This document shows positions 17,110-25,370 of a stretch of 64,000 bases of DNA, piece after piece. The notes under the pieces were generated by a model. The model was not told the DNA's origin. It did no database searches and was given only the letters and a program-made list of their open reading frames with translations. This DNA is from Flavipsychrobacter stenotrophus (GTDB taxonomy: Bacteria; Bacteroidota; Bacteroidia; Chitinophagales; Chitinophagaceae): positions 1 through 64,000 of the forward strand of contig NZ_PPSL01000008.1 of assembly GCF_002954265.1 (NCBI RefSeq), given 5' to 3'. The translations under genes and the position numbers were made by a program. The stretch's first letter is position 1. Each line of letters starts with the position of its first letter.

Positions 17110-17988
17110 ATGAAAAAAAGATTTCTACTTCTTCCACTGATTGCCATTGGCGCTTACGTTACTCTATCAAGTAATATCGGTGGATACCTTTCAAATGCTA
17201 CAGGTAGTAATGGTGGCACTGTAGGTTGTGGTGGCGGCGGCTGTCATAGCAACACTGCTTCTTCTACTGTAACACAGACTACCATTATTGTTGACTCAGC
17301 TGGTACGCTTGTTACAGTTTACCATCCTGGTGTTACTTACCGCGTATCATTAGCCGCAGGTACTGCAGCTACGTCGGGTTTGACCAAATTCGGTTTCCAG
17401 TTGTCATCATCTAAGGCTGCATCTGCTGCACAGGCAGGTACATGGGTTGCGGCTACAGCGCCGGTTAACGCTACTGTATCTGCAATGGGACCATTCAGCG
17501 TGGTTCGCCATACTGCTCCTATGAGTGATTCTGTTATTTTGGCCGGAGCAGCTTTTGTTTATCCTGTTTCTATTCAGTGGACAGCACCTGCAGCTGGCAC
17601 CGGAGCCGTTAAGTTCTTTGGTGTGATCAATGCGGTTAACAATAATACCAACGCCGATGCTGGAGATCTTTGGAACTCTACTACTACTACAATTACTGAG
17701 TATGTAGACCATACGTTAGTTAGCGAAGTAGCAGCTAAAGTGGCTATCAATACTTTCCCTAACCCGGTTACATCTTCATTTACCCTACAGCTTAGCAACG
17801 CTGCTGCAGGAACATATGGTGTTCAGGTAATGGACATTACCGGTAAGATCGTTGTTAAGCAGTCAGTTGAAGTTACAGGTAACACTGCTTCATCTACTAT
17901 CAACCTTAGCAATTTTGCTGCAGGCAGGTACCACGTTGTTGTTGAAAAAGACGGCGTGCGCACTGTAAAGGCAATTGTAAAGCAATAG
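17110..17988 (+). CDS. Secreted choice-of-anchor-V-like protein with T9SS sorting domain
   Basis: A 292-residue exported protein with a signal peptide (about 1-19). Near residue 36 it has GCGGGGCHSN, a C-x4-CH motif where related Reeler-like 'choice-of-anchor V' proteins have a haem-like C-x2-CH. A beta-sandwich domain follows (about 45-200), and then a type A sorting domain beginning FPNPV and ending in VKAIVKQ. The sequence is poor in charged residues and rich in Ala, Thr, Ser and Val. It should be delivered to the surface by the type IX system. A strong terminator follows at 18013. Confidence 0.82.
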   Translation: MKKRFLLLPLIAIGAYVTLSSNIGGYLSNATGSNGGTVGCGGGGCHSNTASSTVTQTTIIVDSAGTLVTVYHPGVTYRVSLAAGTAATSGLTKFGFQLSSSKAASAAQAGTWVAATAPVNATVSAMGPFSVVRHTAPMSDSVILAGAAFVYPVSIQWTAPAAGTGAVKFFGVINAVNNNTNADAGDLWNSTTTTITEYVDHTLVSEVAAKVAINTFPNPVTSSFTLQLSNAAAGTYGVQVMDITGKIVVKQSVEVTGNTASSTINLSNFAAGRYHVVVEKDGVRTVKAIVKQ

Positions 17989-18012
17989 TCAGTAAACATT
18001 TTTTATATTCAT

Positions 18013-18043
18013 CCCCGGTTGTATCTTCAACCGGGGATTTTTT
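18013..18043 (+). terminator. Rho-independent terminator
   Basis: CCCCGGTTG and CAACCGGGG form a perfect 9-bp stem over a TATCTT loop, followed by ATTTTTT. It closes the preceding T9SS gene. Confidence 0.92.
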
Positions 18044-18131
18044 ATTGTGTGGATTAGTCTGAACCAGGATTTTTAGGATTAAAGGAAAAACAAGATGCCC
18101 GATGTTAGCTGAATACCATAAAAGATAATTT

Positions 18132-18554
18132 ATGTGGAAATATTTATCGTTGGTTTTGATTTGTCTCCGTTTTGGCAATTCTGCATTCTGCCAAAAGAAG
18201 ATTCAGAAAATTCAACAAATTAATAAATGTGAATTTCTGAATATTGCTTTGAAGGTTGACTCGGCCATAAACTGGCTTGGCTTACGGAACATTAAGGCTG
18301 ATACAATTGATGTCTTTGATTGGAGTAATACTTTTGACGGCTGTAACACTATAAGTGAATTGGGTATAACCTATCGCTTTTTGGCGATGAAGCCAGGGAA
18401 ACGGAATGTTATCCAAGCAGCAATTATGAAGCACAAAGGCACTTCATATGAAATAATGATAGTGTCTGGTTTTAACGGCAATGCAGTTACCTGTCATTTT
18501 GGTGTTAAGGGCAAGCAAATAATACTGATCAGCTGTGAACTTGGTAATACTTGA
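18132..18554 (+). CDS. Small secreted protein of unknown function
   Basis: A 140-residue protein with an N-terminal signal (about 1-21, ending AFCQ). The mature part is mixed alpha/beta with two Cys near the C-terminus (VTCHFGV, LISCELGN) and one near the start. I do not recognise it. Codon use looks like its neighbours. Confidence 0.5.
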   Translation: MWKYLSLVLICLRFGNSAFCQKKIQKIQQINKCEFLNIALKVDSAINWLGLRNIKADTIDVFDWSNTFDGCNTISELGITYRFLAMKPGKRNVIQAAIMKHKGTSYEIMIVSGFNGNAVTCHFGVKGKQIILISCELGNT

Positions 18555-18613
18555 TTTTTTTTACTTCCATTAGTATTACTTAACTCATTGAATTACCAGA
18601 TATTATCTAGAGA

Positions 18614-18634
18614 TGTCCACATTTTTGTGAATAT
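18614..18634. other. Second DnaA-box-like inverted pair
   Basis: TGTCCACA at 18614-18621 faces TGTGAATAT at 18626-18634, whose complement ATATTCACA is one base from the DnaA box TTATTCACA. It shares the TCCACATTTTTGTG core with 486-498. Confidence 0.35.
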
Positions 18635-18741
18635 CTTTATTTTAAAAATTCATTTCCGCGCATTAATTTACACCCGATTCAGGTGAAAACCTGTGTGCTC
18701 TTTGACATTATGAACCCTCATCACAATTCCCCTTCAGAAGT

Positions 18742-18765
18742 TGTAGGGGCTGAAAATCTTCAGCC
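18742..18765. repeat. GTAG-GGGCTGAA hairpin
   Basis: A GGGCTGAA stem closes over AATC onto TTCAGCCC. Prefix GTAG and loop match the GAGACGCAA hairpins at 2265-2367, but the stem bases differ in a compensated manner. Confidence 0.6.
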
Positions 18766-18810
18766 CTGCATCAGATATTTTTGTTTTTTGTTCCTGTCTT
18801 TAATAACCAA

Positions 18811-18860
18811 AAGGTGGTATTTCGGCGAAAATTGGCGGAAAACTGCGGAAACTGGCGGTT
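18811..18860. repeat. 10-bp-phased GGCGG array
   Basis: Five decamers start at 18811, 18821, 18831, 18841 and 18851, each with a GGTGG, GGCGA, GGCGG or TGCGG core at the same place and A-rich flanks. The exact 10-bp step matches the array at 249-300. Confidence 0.55.
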
Positions 18861-18984
18861 TTTAAAAATCGACCAAACCCTTAACTGTAGATGATTACAA
18901 AGGAAACGCACCCAAAAAAACTGCCGGAAACGCAAAAGACCACCATTGGCGGAAATGCAGCAAATACCTGTCTCCAAGTGGCTG

Positions 18985-19020
18985 AAAAAAATAGACCGTT
19001 CGGATACCCAAACGGTCTAT
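18985..19020 (-). terminator. Terminator downstream of gldE
   Basis: On the minus strand AGACCGTT and AACGGTCT pair over a 10-base loop, followed by a T-run. It lies about 55 bp past the gldE stop. Confidence 0.85.
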
Positions 19021-19035
19021 AATGCGTTATCAAGT

Positions 19036-19075
19036 CATTGTCGAATTGCCAAATTGTCGAATTGTCAAATTCAAT
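19036..19075 (-). repeat. 8-bp-period array at the gldE stop codon
   Basis: Octamers start at 19036, 19044, 19052, 19060 and 19068. In gene direction the array begins at the TAA stop of gldE and reads as CAATTTGA/CAATTCGA-type units. Confidence 0.65.
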
Positions 19076-20454
19076 TAATCTTCTTCCTCTACCGGCGGGT
19101 GTATTGTAACCTTCACCCGCTGTATACGCATCTTGTCTAGCGCCATTACGGTAAATTCAAACTGCTTATAAGTAACCGATTCGTTCACTATCGGGAAACG
19201 TCCTTTTATTTCAAGGAACAGTCCACCCAGTGAATCGCTTTCGCCGCGCACCACATCAAAGGTTTCAGCAGGTTCGCCTATCACACGGCACACATCATTG
19301 ATAAGCATCTTACCTTCAAAGATGTAATTGTTGTTATCTATCTTTTTGTAGTTGAGGTCGTCTTCATCAAATTCATCCTTGATGTCGCCGATGATCTCTT
19401 CCATAATATCTTCCAGCGTAATGATACCAGATGTGCCACCAAACTCATCGACCACCATTGCAAAGTGTATGCGCTTAGCCTGAAACTCTTTCAGCAGATC
19501 TTCGATCAGTTTACCCTCATGCACAAAGTACGCGGGGCGGATAAGTAGCCTCCAGTCATAGTTGTCGTTATCAAGATGTGGTAAAAAATCTTTGGTATGT
19601 ATGATGCCAGATACTGTATCCAGTGTTTCTTTATACACCGGCAGGCGTGAATAACCCGCTTCCAGACAATGCGCCCTTACTTCGGTAAAGGTCATTTCAT
19701 AGTCTATAGCAGTTACATCAAGCCTTGTTCGCATTATCTGCTTGGCAGTGATGTTACCAAACTTCAGGATGCCCTTAAATATGTTCACCTCTTCGCGGGT
19801 GGCGGAGTGGCCTACGGTCAGTTCTATAGCGTGTGCGAAATCCTCGCTGCTAATATTGTTGGCAGGTTTTGACGTGATCTTGCCCTCTATAAATTTGGTT
19901 GAAGACACCAGCATGGTACTAACCGGTCTGAAGACCTCTGTAAGCAGTTTTATATAAGGAGATGCAAACAATGCCATACGTAGGTTGTTCTGAGTAGCAT
20001 ATACCTTTGGTAGTACTTCTCCAAAAAGTACCAGCAGGAATGTAACACCCACTACCTGTATAACAAACGACATTACAGAAGACACATGAAGTGGCTCCAG
20101 CAACATTGCCGTCAGCATATTGGTAGTGATAACAATAGCTATATTAATGAAGTTATTGGCCACAAGCAGGGTAGCCAATAGCATTTTAGGTTGGTCAAGT
20201 AGTTGGGAGGCCTGACGTGCAGAGCCTTTTTCCTTCGATTTGAGAAAGTGGATGTCTTTAGCAGACAGCGAAAAGAATGCAGTTTCGGCACCGGCTATTA
20301 CAGCGGTCATCAACAGCAAAACAATAATAACAATAATAAGTATAGTGGCGTTTGACGTAGTTGCCGCACCTGTAGCTTCGAGAAATAAATTTGTGAAGTG
20401 TCTATGACCTTCGGGTATTCCTTCCAATGGTAAAAAGTTTGTTGAATAAATCAA
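19075..20454 (-). CDS. gldE: GldE-like CNNM/CBS transporter-associated membrane protein
   Basis: A 459-residue membrane protein of the CorC/HlyC group. After an N-terminal stretch come the DUF21/CNNM helices (about 38-185, with AGAETAFFSLS and FGEVLPK), a pair of CBS domains (about 230-345, IMRTRLDVTAID and VVDEFGGTSGIITLEDIMEEI), and the C-terminal transporter-associated domain (about 365-450). In Bacteroidota this architecture next to mutY is GldE, which in Flavobacterium helps stabilise the gliding motor lipoprotein GldJ together with GldD. Here mutY lies directly upstream, but ssb and gldD are not present. Outside gliding, CNNM proteins handle Mg2+ or Co2+. Confidence 0.85.
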   Translation of the reverse strand: MIYSTNFLPLEGIPEGHRHFTNLFLEATGAATTSNATILIIVIIVLLLMTAVIAGAETAFFSLSAKDIHFLKSKEKGSARQASQLLDQPKMLLATLLVANNFINIAIVITTNMLTAMLLEPLHVSSVMSFVIQVVGVTFLLVLFGEVLPKVYATQNNLRMALFASPYIKLLTEVFRPVSTMLVSSTKFIEGKITSKPANNISSEDFAHAIELTVGHSATREEVNIFKGILKFGNITAKQIMRTRLDVTAIDYEMTFTEVRAHCLEAGYSRLPVYKETLDTVSGIIHTKDFLPHLDNDNYDWRLLIRPAYFVHEGKLIEDLLKEFQAKRIHFAMVVDEFGGTSGIITLEDIMEEIIGDIKDEFDEDDLNYKKIDNNNYIFEGKMLINDVCRVIGEPAETFDVVRGESDSLGGLFLEIKGRFPIVNESVTYKQFEFTVMALDKMRIQRVKVTIHPPVEEED

Positions 20455-20600
20455 AATTAAAAAAAGGCACGAAATAAAAAAGTGTTTCCACCCTTTTACT
20501 CATCATATAAATAACATACCACCATTATATTTCCCTCATTTATCTTCTGTTCAGATGTAAATGTGGTCAGTTGCATTGCTATTATCCTTTCATTAATCTA

Positions 20601-21677
20601 TTAAAAGTATAGATTATTTCGCAGAAACGACAGAACTGTTTTAGGGAAGGCGATCGTAGCAAGCTCTGCAGGTGTTGCCCAGAAGCCATCTTCAGGGATA
20701 AAAGAAGGTTTTTCTTCCACATCTACCGTAAAGAACCGGCTCTCTATAATTCTATGAGTTAATCGTTGCGTTCCGTTGCCTGCAAAATCTATACTGCCAT
20801 ATTCCAATTGTAGTTCTTTGAATGACGTAATTTGTAACAGCTCTTTTTTATCGATCGCTTGCTCCGTTTCTATCATCAGCGGTTCGTGCAGATTTTCCCA
20901 AATATCTTTCCCCGTTCTTTTGCGGAGCCATATTCTATCGGCCCATTTTATAACCAGGTAGTTGAAGTGGCGGGTGGCAACCGTTATCTTTTTACTGCGC
21001 ACCGGTAGCAGGGTAGTAAGGTTTTGGTGAAAGGCTACACAGTTCTTTTGCAGCGGACATTGGTCGCACAATGGATTGCGCGGAGTACATACGGTTGCGC
21101 CAAGGTCCATTATGGCCTGGTTATACCCCTGGCTATGGGCGGGGTCTATCAGTTCCTGAGCAAGAGTGGCAAACTGTTTTTTACCTTCGGTGGTATCAAA
21201 TGGTGTTTCTATAGCAAAGTAGCGGGAGAGCACTCTGTACACATTGCCGTCTACCACTGCATGGGGCAGTCCGTAGGCAAAGGAAGCTATTGCGGCAGCA
21301 GTGTAGGGCCCGATACCTTTAAGAGATATGATTCCCTCATAGGTGTCCGGGAATTTGCCGCCAAATTCAGTGGTTACCAGTCGTGCGGTCGCCAGCATAT
21401 TTTTGCAGCGGTTGTAATAGCCGAGCCCCTGCCATATCCTAAAGACGTCTTCGTCTTTGGCTGCCGCCATATCGGCAATTGTGGGGTAGGTCTCGGTGAA
21501 GCGCAAATAGTATGGCATACCCTGTAGCGCGCGGGTTTGCTGTAATATTATCTCCGATAACCATATTTTATAGGGATCCTGCTCATTTTTCCAGGGCAGG
21601 TTGCGGTCATTATCATTGCGGTGCCAGCTGAGTAGTTGGGTGGTGAAGTATTTTTTTAGCCCTTTAGAGATATCCAT
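20601..21677 (-). CDS. mutY: A/G-specific adenine DNA glycosylase MutY
   Basis: MutY removes adenine mispaired with 8-oxoguanine. The 358-residue protein (start at 21677; an upstream Met adds 11 residues) has the HhH-GPD core: PWKNEQDPYKIWLSEIILQQTR with the catalytic Glu, LKGIGPYTAAAIASFA (helix-hairpin-helix), and VVDGNVYRVLSR with the catalytic Asp. The iron-sulfur ligands C-x6-C-x2-C-x5-C follow (about residues 190-206). The C-terminal NUDIX-like domain that reads 8-oxoG covers about 230-355. Divergent from the transketolase gene and upstream of gldE. Confidence 0.96.
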   Translation of the reverse strand: MDISKGLKKYFTTQLLSWHRNDNDRNLPWKNEQDPYKIWLSEIILQQTRALQGMPYYLRFTETYPTIADMAAAKDEDVFRIWQGLGYYNRCKNMLATARLVTTEFGGKFPDTYEGIISLKGIGPYTAAAIASFAYGLPHAVVDGNVYRVLSRYFAIETPFDTTEGKKQFATLAQELIDPAHSQGYNQAIMDLGATVCTPRNPLCDQCPLQKNCVAFHQNLTTLLPVRSKKITVATRHFNYLVIKWADRIWLRKRTGKDIWENLHEPLMIETEQAIDKKELLQITSFKELQLEYGSIDFAGNGTQRLTHRIIESRFFTVDVEEKPSFIPEDGFWATPAELATIAFPKTVLSFLRNNLYF

Positions 21678-21742
21678 CAGGCTGCAAATTACGGAAACAC
21701 ACTTATTCATAATTACTATGAAAATAAATCGCCGCTAAAGCC

Positions 21743-21750
21743 TATTTTTG
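21743..21750 (+). promoter_or_regulatory. -7 box of the transketolase gene
   Basis: TATTTTTG, exact to TAnnTTTG, 22 bases before the ATG at 21773. Confidence 0.55.
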
Positions 21751-21772
21751 CATCCAATTTCGACTACAACCA

Positions 21773-22615
21773 ATGGAAAACGTTAATCTCAAAGAGATGG
21801 CCACCCAGGTGCGCCGCGATATAGTTCGTATGGTGCATAAGGTGCAGAGTGGCCACCCGGGTGGTTCACTGGGCTGCACAGATTTCCTTACTGCGCTCTA
21901 TTTTCAGATCATGAACCGCAAGCCGGGTTTTGATATGGATGGTGTAGGTGAAGACATCTTCTTCCTGTCCAATGGTCATATCTCTCCGGTATTCTACAGC
22001 GTATTGGCTCGTAGCGGTTATTTCCCGGTTAGTGAACTGGGTACTTTCCGTCATATCAACTCTCGCCTGCAGGGGCACCCGGCTACACATGAGCATTTGC
22101 CGGGTGTACGCATTGCCAGTGGGTCACTGGGTCAGGGGTTGAGCGTGGCATGTGGTGCTGCATTGGCTAAGAAAATGAACAACGATACTAACCTGGTATA
22201 TTCACTTCATGGAGATGGTGAGTTGCAGGAAGGTCAGAACTGGGAGGCAATAATGTTTGCCGCTCATCATAAAATAGATAACCTCATCAGCACAGTCGAC
22301 TTTAACGGCCAGCAGATTGACGGTCCTACCGATAAGGTAATGGGTCTGGGTTCTTTGCGCGACAAGTTTGAGGCATTTGGCTGGCAGGTAATGGAGATGA
22401 AGGGTAATGTGATGGAAGATGTACTTAAGGTAATGGCCGATGCAAAGGCTGCTACCGGTAAGGGCAAGCCAATTTGTGTATTGATGCATACAGGCATGGG
22501 TGCAGGCGTTCCTTTCATGGAAGGCTCTCATGAGTGGCATGGTATTGCACCAAACGATAAGCAGCTGGAAGAGGCATTGACCATTTTGCCTGTTACCACT
22601 TTTGGAGATTATTAA
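21773..22615 (+). CDS. Transketolase, N-terminal (ThDP-pyrophosphate-binding) subunit
   Basis: This 280-residue protein covers only the first third of a classical transketolase. It has GHPGGSLG near residue 27, FFLSNGHISP, GSLGQGLSVACGAA, and the thiamine-diphosphate motif GDGELQEG followed 22 residues on by DFNGQQ. Many Bacteroidota and archaea split the enzyme into N- and C-terminal subunits that assemble. The partner (pyrimidine-binding plus C-terminal domain, about 310 aa) usually follows directly, but here the next gene is an unrelated lipoprotein, so it must be encoded elsewhere. Role: C2-unit transfer in the non-oxidative pentose phosphate path. Confidence 0.93.
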   Translation: MENVNLKEMATQVRRDIVRMVHKVQSGHPGGSLGCTDFLTALYFQIMNRKPGFDMDGVGEDIFFLSNGHISPVFYSVLARSGYFPVSELGTFRHINSRLQGHPATHEHLPGVRIASGSLGQGLSVACGAALAKKMNNDTNLVYSLHGDGELQEGQNWEAIMFAAHHKIDNLISTVDFNGQQIDGPTDKVMGLGSLRDKFEAFGWQVMEMKGNVMEDVLKVMADAKAATGKGKPICVLMHTGMGAGVPFMEGSHEWHGIAPNDKQLEEALTILPVTTFGDY

Positions 22616-22707
22616 CAGCATCTTATTCTTATAAACAGTAAATTTGATATGCAGCCTTCACTCAGGGCTGCATATCTTATGTTACAGTAATCATGCAGTT
22701 GCATTAT

Positions 22708-23142
22708 ATGAAACGGACTTTTGCTCTATCTCTTCTTGTTCTTGCCGCCGTGGGGGCATTGCTCCCTTCGTGCAAAAGAAAAGAAGTGTTCGAGACACGC
22801 AAAACCCGCATACAGCACGACTGGAAACTGGTAAGAACCGCAACAGATGCTAATGCCAATGGAGTGATTGACGCCTCTGAGATACACCCTGTTAGTGCGA
22901 CCTACATAGCCACACTCACTTTTAAGAGCGACCTTACAGGCAACGAAAATGTAATAGCCAACGGTGTCACTACCGATTATCCTTTTACCTGGACAATGGA
23001 TCCGACGCTTGATACCATCACTCGTAGTGGAGTAGGACATAATGTGATCAAATACTTTCTGGCCGATATTTCCTCTATCAATATGGACCTGACTACCGTA
23101 ACCGACCTGGGTGTAGCGGGTTACTATTATGAACGTAAATAG
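22708..23142 (+). CDS. Lipocalin-like lipoprotein with an EF-hand-like loop
   Basis: A 144-residue lipoprotein with lipobox ALLPSC (Cys at about 22). The start at 22708 gives the natural signal (MKRTF); an upstream Met adds five residues. A WKL segment followed by alternating strands and a C-terminal YYYERK resembles the small lipocalin-like lipoproteins of Bacteroidota. Between the first strands it has DANANGVIDASE, which fits a calcium EF-hand loop (acidic or amide at 1, 3, 5, Glu at 12). Function unknown. Confidence 0.62.
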   Translation: MKRTFALSLLVLAAVGALLPSCKRKEVFETRKTRIQHDWKLVRTATDANANGVIDASEIHPVSATYIATLTFKSDLTGNENVIANGVTTDYPFTWTMDPTLDTITRSGVGHNVIKYFLADISSINMDLTTVTDLGVAGYYYERK

Positions 23143-23210
23143 AATGGCTTAGCGCCGGGTACTTCTCGATAACCGCTATTTCATTATCTTCACCTGCATA
23201 TCTGTAGTGA

Positions 23211-24215
23211 ATGTCATCAAACAAAACAACGTGGATAAACGGGTTGGATAGTATCAGGTTTGTCCTGGCACTCATTGTTTTGTTGTCACATATTCACAGT
23301 CCTTTTGCTGAAGCCTTAAAGCACTCCCAAAATGTTCTGGTCCACTTTACGGGCATATTTATGGAGCATCTGTTTAGCGGAGCAGCTGCCGTAGCCGGGT
23401 TCTTTATTATTTCAGGGTTCGTTATCCATTACCCCAATAAAGATAAAGAGACACTGGATGTTGTTCCGTTCCTCGTTCGTCGCCTGGTGAGGATAGTTAT
23501 ACCCATGATAGTTATAGGTATGATCGCCAGCCATTACAACCAGTACTTCGCTTTGCCGCTGTGGAGCCTTTATTGCGAGCTGGCTTATTATATACTGTAC
23601 CCCATATTGTTCAGGATAAAGTGGAGCTGGAACACAAAGCTGTATGTGTCTTACTTAGTCTGTGCAGTTTTTGTTGCTGTGCTTTTGGGGGCAAATGCGG
23701 GATGGTTCAGAGGCATACACTTCAACGGCCGGGGGCCTTATTGGCAGATCTGCATTATATTCATTAATCTCCCAAGCTGGCTTTTGGGGGTAGTGCTGGC
23801 AGAGCATATAGACAAGTTTAAAGGGGCTGTAACATATGGGAAACTCTGGTTGATGAGAGGTGGTGCACAGTTACTGGCTATGGCAACTGTGGTCCTACGT
23901 ATGCACTACCACATCAACTACACCTATTCCCTTATAATATGCTCATTGTTCTTTTACAAATGGCTGGAAGCTGAGATCATTTATCACAGAAACCATCCTG
24001 CTGGAAGTTGGTCGGAATATTTGGGTAAATTCTCCTATTCGCTTTATTTATGTCACCTGCTGTGTTTGCCACTGGTAGCACATTTTCTGCGACTAAATAT
24101 GTATACCTACGTGTTGTATATAGTTTTACCTGTATTTATTTCGTATGTAGCGTGTTTATTAATTGAATGGCCGGCACACGCATTGGCGAGGTGGTTGGGG
24201 AAGAGAATAGCTTAA
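23211..24215 (+). CDS. Membrane acyltransferase (OafA/acyltransferase 3 family)
   Basis: A 334-residue inner-membrane protein with about ten helices. The family hallmarks are visible: an N-terminal GLDSIRFVLALIVLLSHI with the conserved Arg and the His of the first helix, GFFIISGFVIHY, and the SLYLCH segment in the late helices. Such enzymes O-acylate sugars of surface polysaccharides or lipids. It lies between an unrelated lipoprotein and an LpxR-like gene, which suggests a surface-modification neighbourhood but no more. Confidence 0.85.
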   Translation: MSSNKTTWINGLDSIRFVLALIVLLSHIHSPFAEALKHSQNVLVHFTGIFMEHLFSGAAAVAGFFIISGFVIHYPNKDKETLDVVPFLVRRLVRIVIPMIVIGMIASHYNQYFALPLWSLYCELAYYILYPILFRIKWSWNTKLYVSYLVCAVFVAVLLGANAGWFRGIHFNGRGPYWQICIIFINLPSWLLGVVLAEHIDKFKGAVTYGKLWLMRGGAQLLAMATVVLRMHYHINYTYSLIICSLFFYKWLEAEIIYHRNHPAGSWSEYLGKFSYSLYLCHLLCLPLVAHFLRLNMYTYVLYIVLPVFISYVACLLIEWPAHALARWLGKRIA

Positions 24216-24241
24216 TACTTGCTTGGTCAAAGATTATTTTC

Positions 24242-25210
24242 TCACAAACCAAACGCCACCTGCACGCCACCCCAGGTATGCATTTTCTGTGTTTCAAATT
24301 CCCTGCTTGAGACCGATTGGAAGTATTCGAGGGTAAAGCCCAGGTACTGTACTACAAAGCCAAACCTGTTTTGAAATACCAGCCTGTTTATATCGCCGGA
24401 ACTGATGGTGTAAGGGCTGTCTTTATCAAATAAGCCGCCTTGTAGTGTAGCATCGTAGCCAACAATATTGAAGCCGGGATGCTCATACGCATAGATCCGG
24501 AACTTCTTGTTTTTCGTTTGGTTGCGATCATATGGTGAATCGAAATAGCCGAACATAAGTGTAAGACCAATGCCGGCCTTGTCGCTGAGGGTACCAGCGC
24601 GGGCAAATCCATCTCCGGACAACAGGAATGACTTTTTATAAGCCAGCAGTTGCTGCTCATAGTTCACCTGGTAGTTGAGAATGATATCGTTTTGTATCTG
24701 GTTGTCCCAGCCGTGGGGGGTAATGTTATTGAGCCATTTGTGTATGCTTCGCTGCATCTGTCCGGCACCTGCAAGGGGGCCAATGACGCCAGTACTTAAT
24801 GACGATGTGAATCGCCTGTGCTTTTCGGAATTAGTAGCAATTACAAATGACTGTAGCATCATAGTGCCAGCAAAAGGCCTGTCGCCATAGAGTATTTCAT
24901 TATGTCCAATGTCTGATGGGGTATAACCATTATGCTGAAAACCAAGCCCATATCGGATATAATCGTATTTGGGTTTGATGAGGATATAGTTCACAGGGTT
25001 CTTCTTCCAAAAGGAGCCAACAGTTTCAATGTTGATGCCTTGCGTATAGTATTCATCAGTTGCCGAAAAGAAGTCATTCTCATAGTTGAGTCTGAAATAA
25101 GCGTCTGAGTTGATGTTCTTATAGGCGGTGGTATTGTCTATTGCCTGGGCTCTGGCACTGAGGCCGGATAGGGTGAGTAGTAAGAGGGTGGATATGTTTC
25201 GAATATTCAT
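24242..25210 (-). CDS. LpxR-family outer-membrane lipid A deacylase
   Basis: This 322-residue protein has a signal peptide (about 1-21) and then the LpxR barrel pattern: NYENDFFSATDEYYTQG near residue 43, in which the Asn-Asp and Thr-Asp pairs match the calcium and catalytic region of Salmonella LpxR, followed by YGDRPFAGTMMLQ and amphipathic strands to a C-terminal VAFGL. LpxR removes the 3'-acyloxyacyl group of lipid A. The family is common in Bacteroidota as DUF2219. Confidence in the family is high; the activity is inferred. Confidence 0.83.
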   Translation of the reverse strand: MNIRNISTLLLLTLSGLSARAQAIDNTTAYKNINSDAYFRLNYENDFFSATDEYYTQGINIETVGSFWKKNPVNYILIKPKYDYIRYGLGFQHNGYTPSDIGHNEILYGDRPFAGTMMLQSFVIATNSEKHRRFTSSLSTGVIGPLAGAGQMQRSIHKWLNNITPHGWDNQIQNDIILNYQVNYEQQLLAYKKSFLLSGDGFARAGTLSDKAGIGLTLMFGYFDSPYDRNQTKNKKFRIYAYEHPGFNIVGYDATLQGGLFDKDSPYTISSGDINRLVFQNRFGFVVQYLGFTLEYFQSVSSREFETQKMHTWGGVQVAFGL

Positions 25211-25268
25211 GGTAGGTGTATATACGAAATGTATGCCAGCAGAGATTTATAAATGGGTTGCTGTGAAG

Positions 25269-25324
25269 TAACCACCTCCCGGCCGAAGGGGCGGTACTCC
25301 TCCTTCAAAAGGAGGAGAGTGTGG
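25269..25324 (-). repeat. CTCCTCCTTTTGAAGG palindromic element, short copy
   Basis: In minus orientation it reads ACTCTCCTCCTTTTGAAGG then a hairpin and closes with GGGAGGTGGTTA. The same ends bound a longer element at 62041-62142 in plus orientation. The CTCCTCCTT / AAGGAGGAG arms form a strong hairpin. Confidence 0.7.
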
Positions 25325-25370
25325 AATTTAAGTAAGTTGCGGAGGTGAAAAACACTAGTATATTGTACGC

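Larger units (their letters stand above)
18555..19074. other. Gene-free stretch with repeats
   Basis: About 520 bp with no convincing gene. It holds a DnaA-box-like inverted pair (18614-18634), a GGGCTGAA hairpin (18742-18765), a 10-bp-phased GGCGG array (18811-18860), the gldE terminator (18985-19020) and an 8-bp-period array (19036-19075). Confidence 0.65.
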
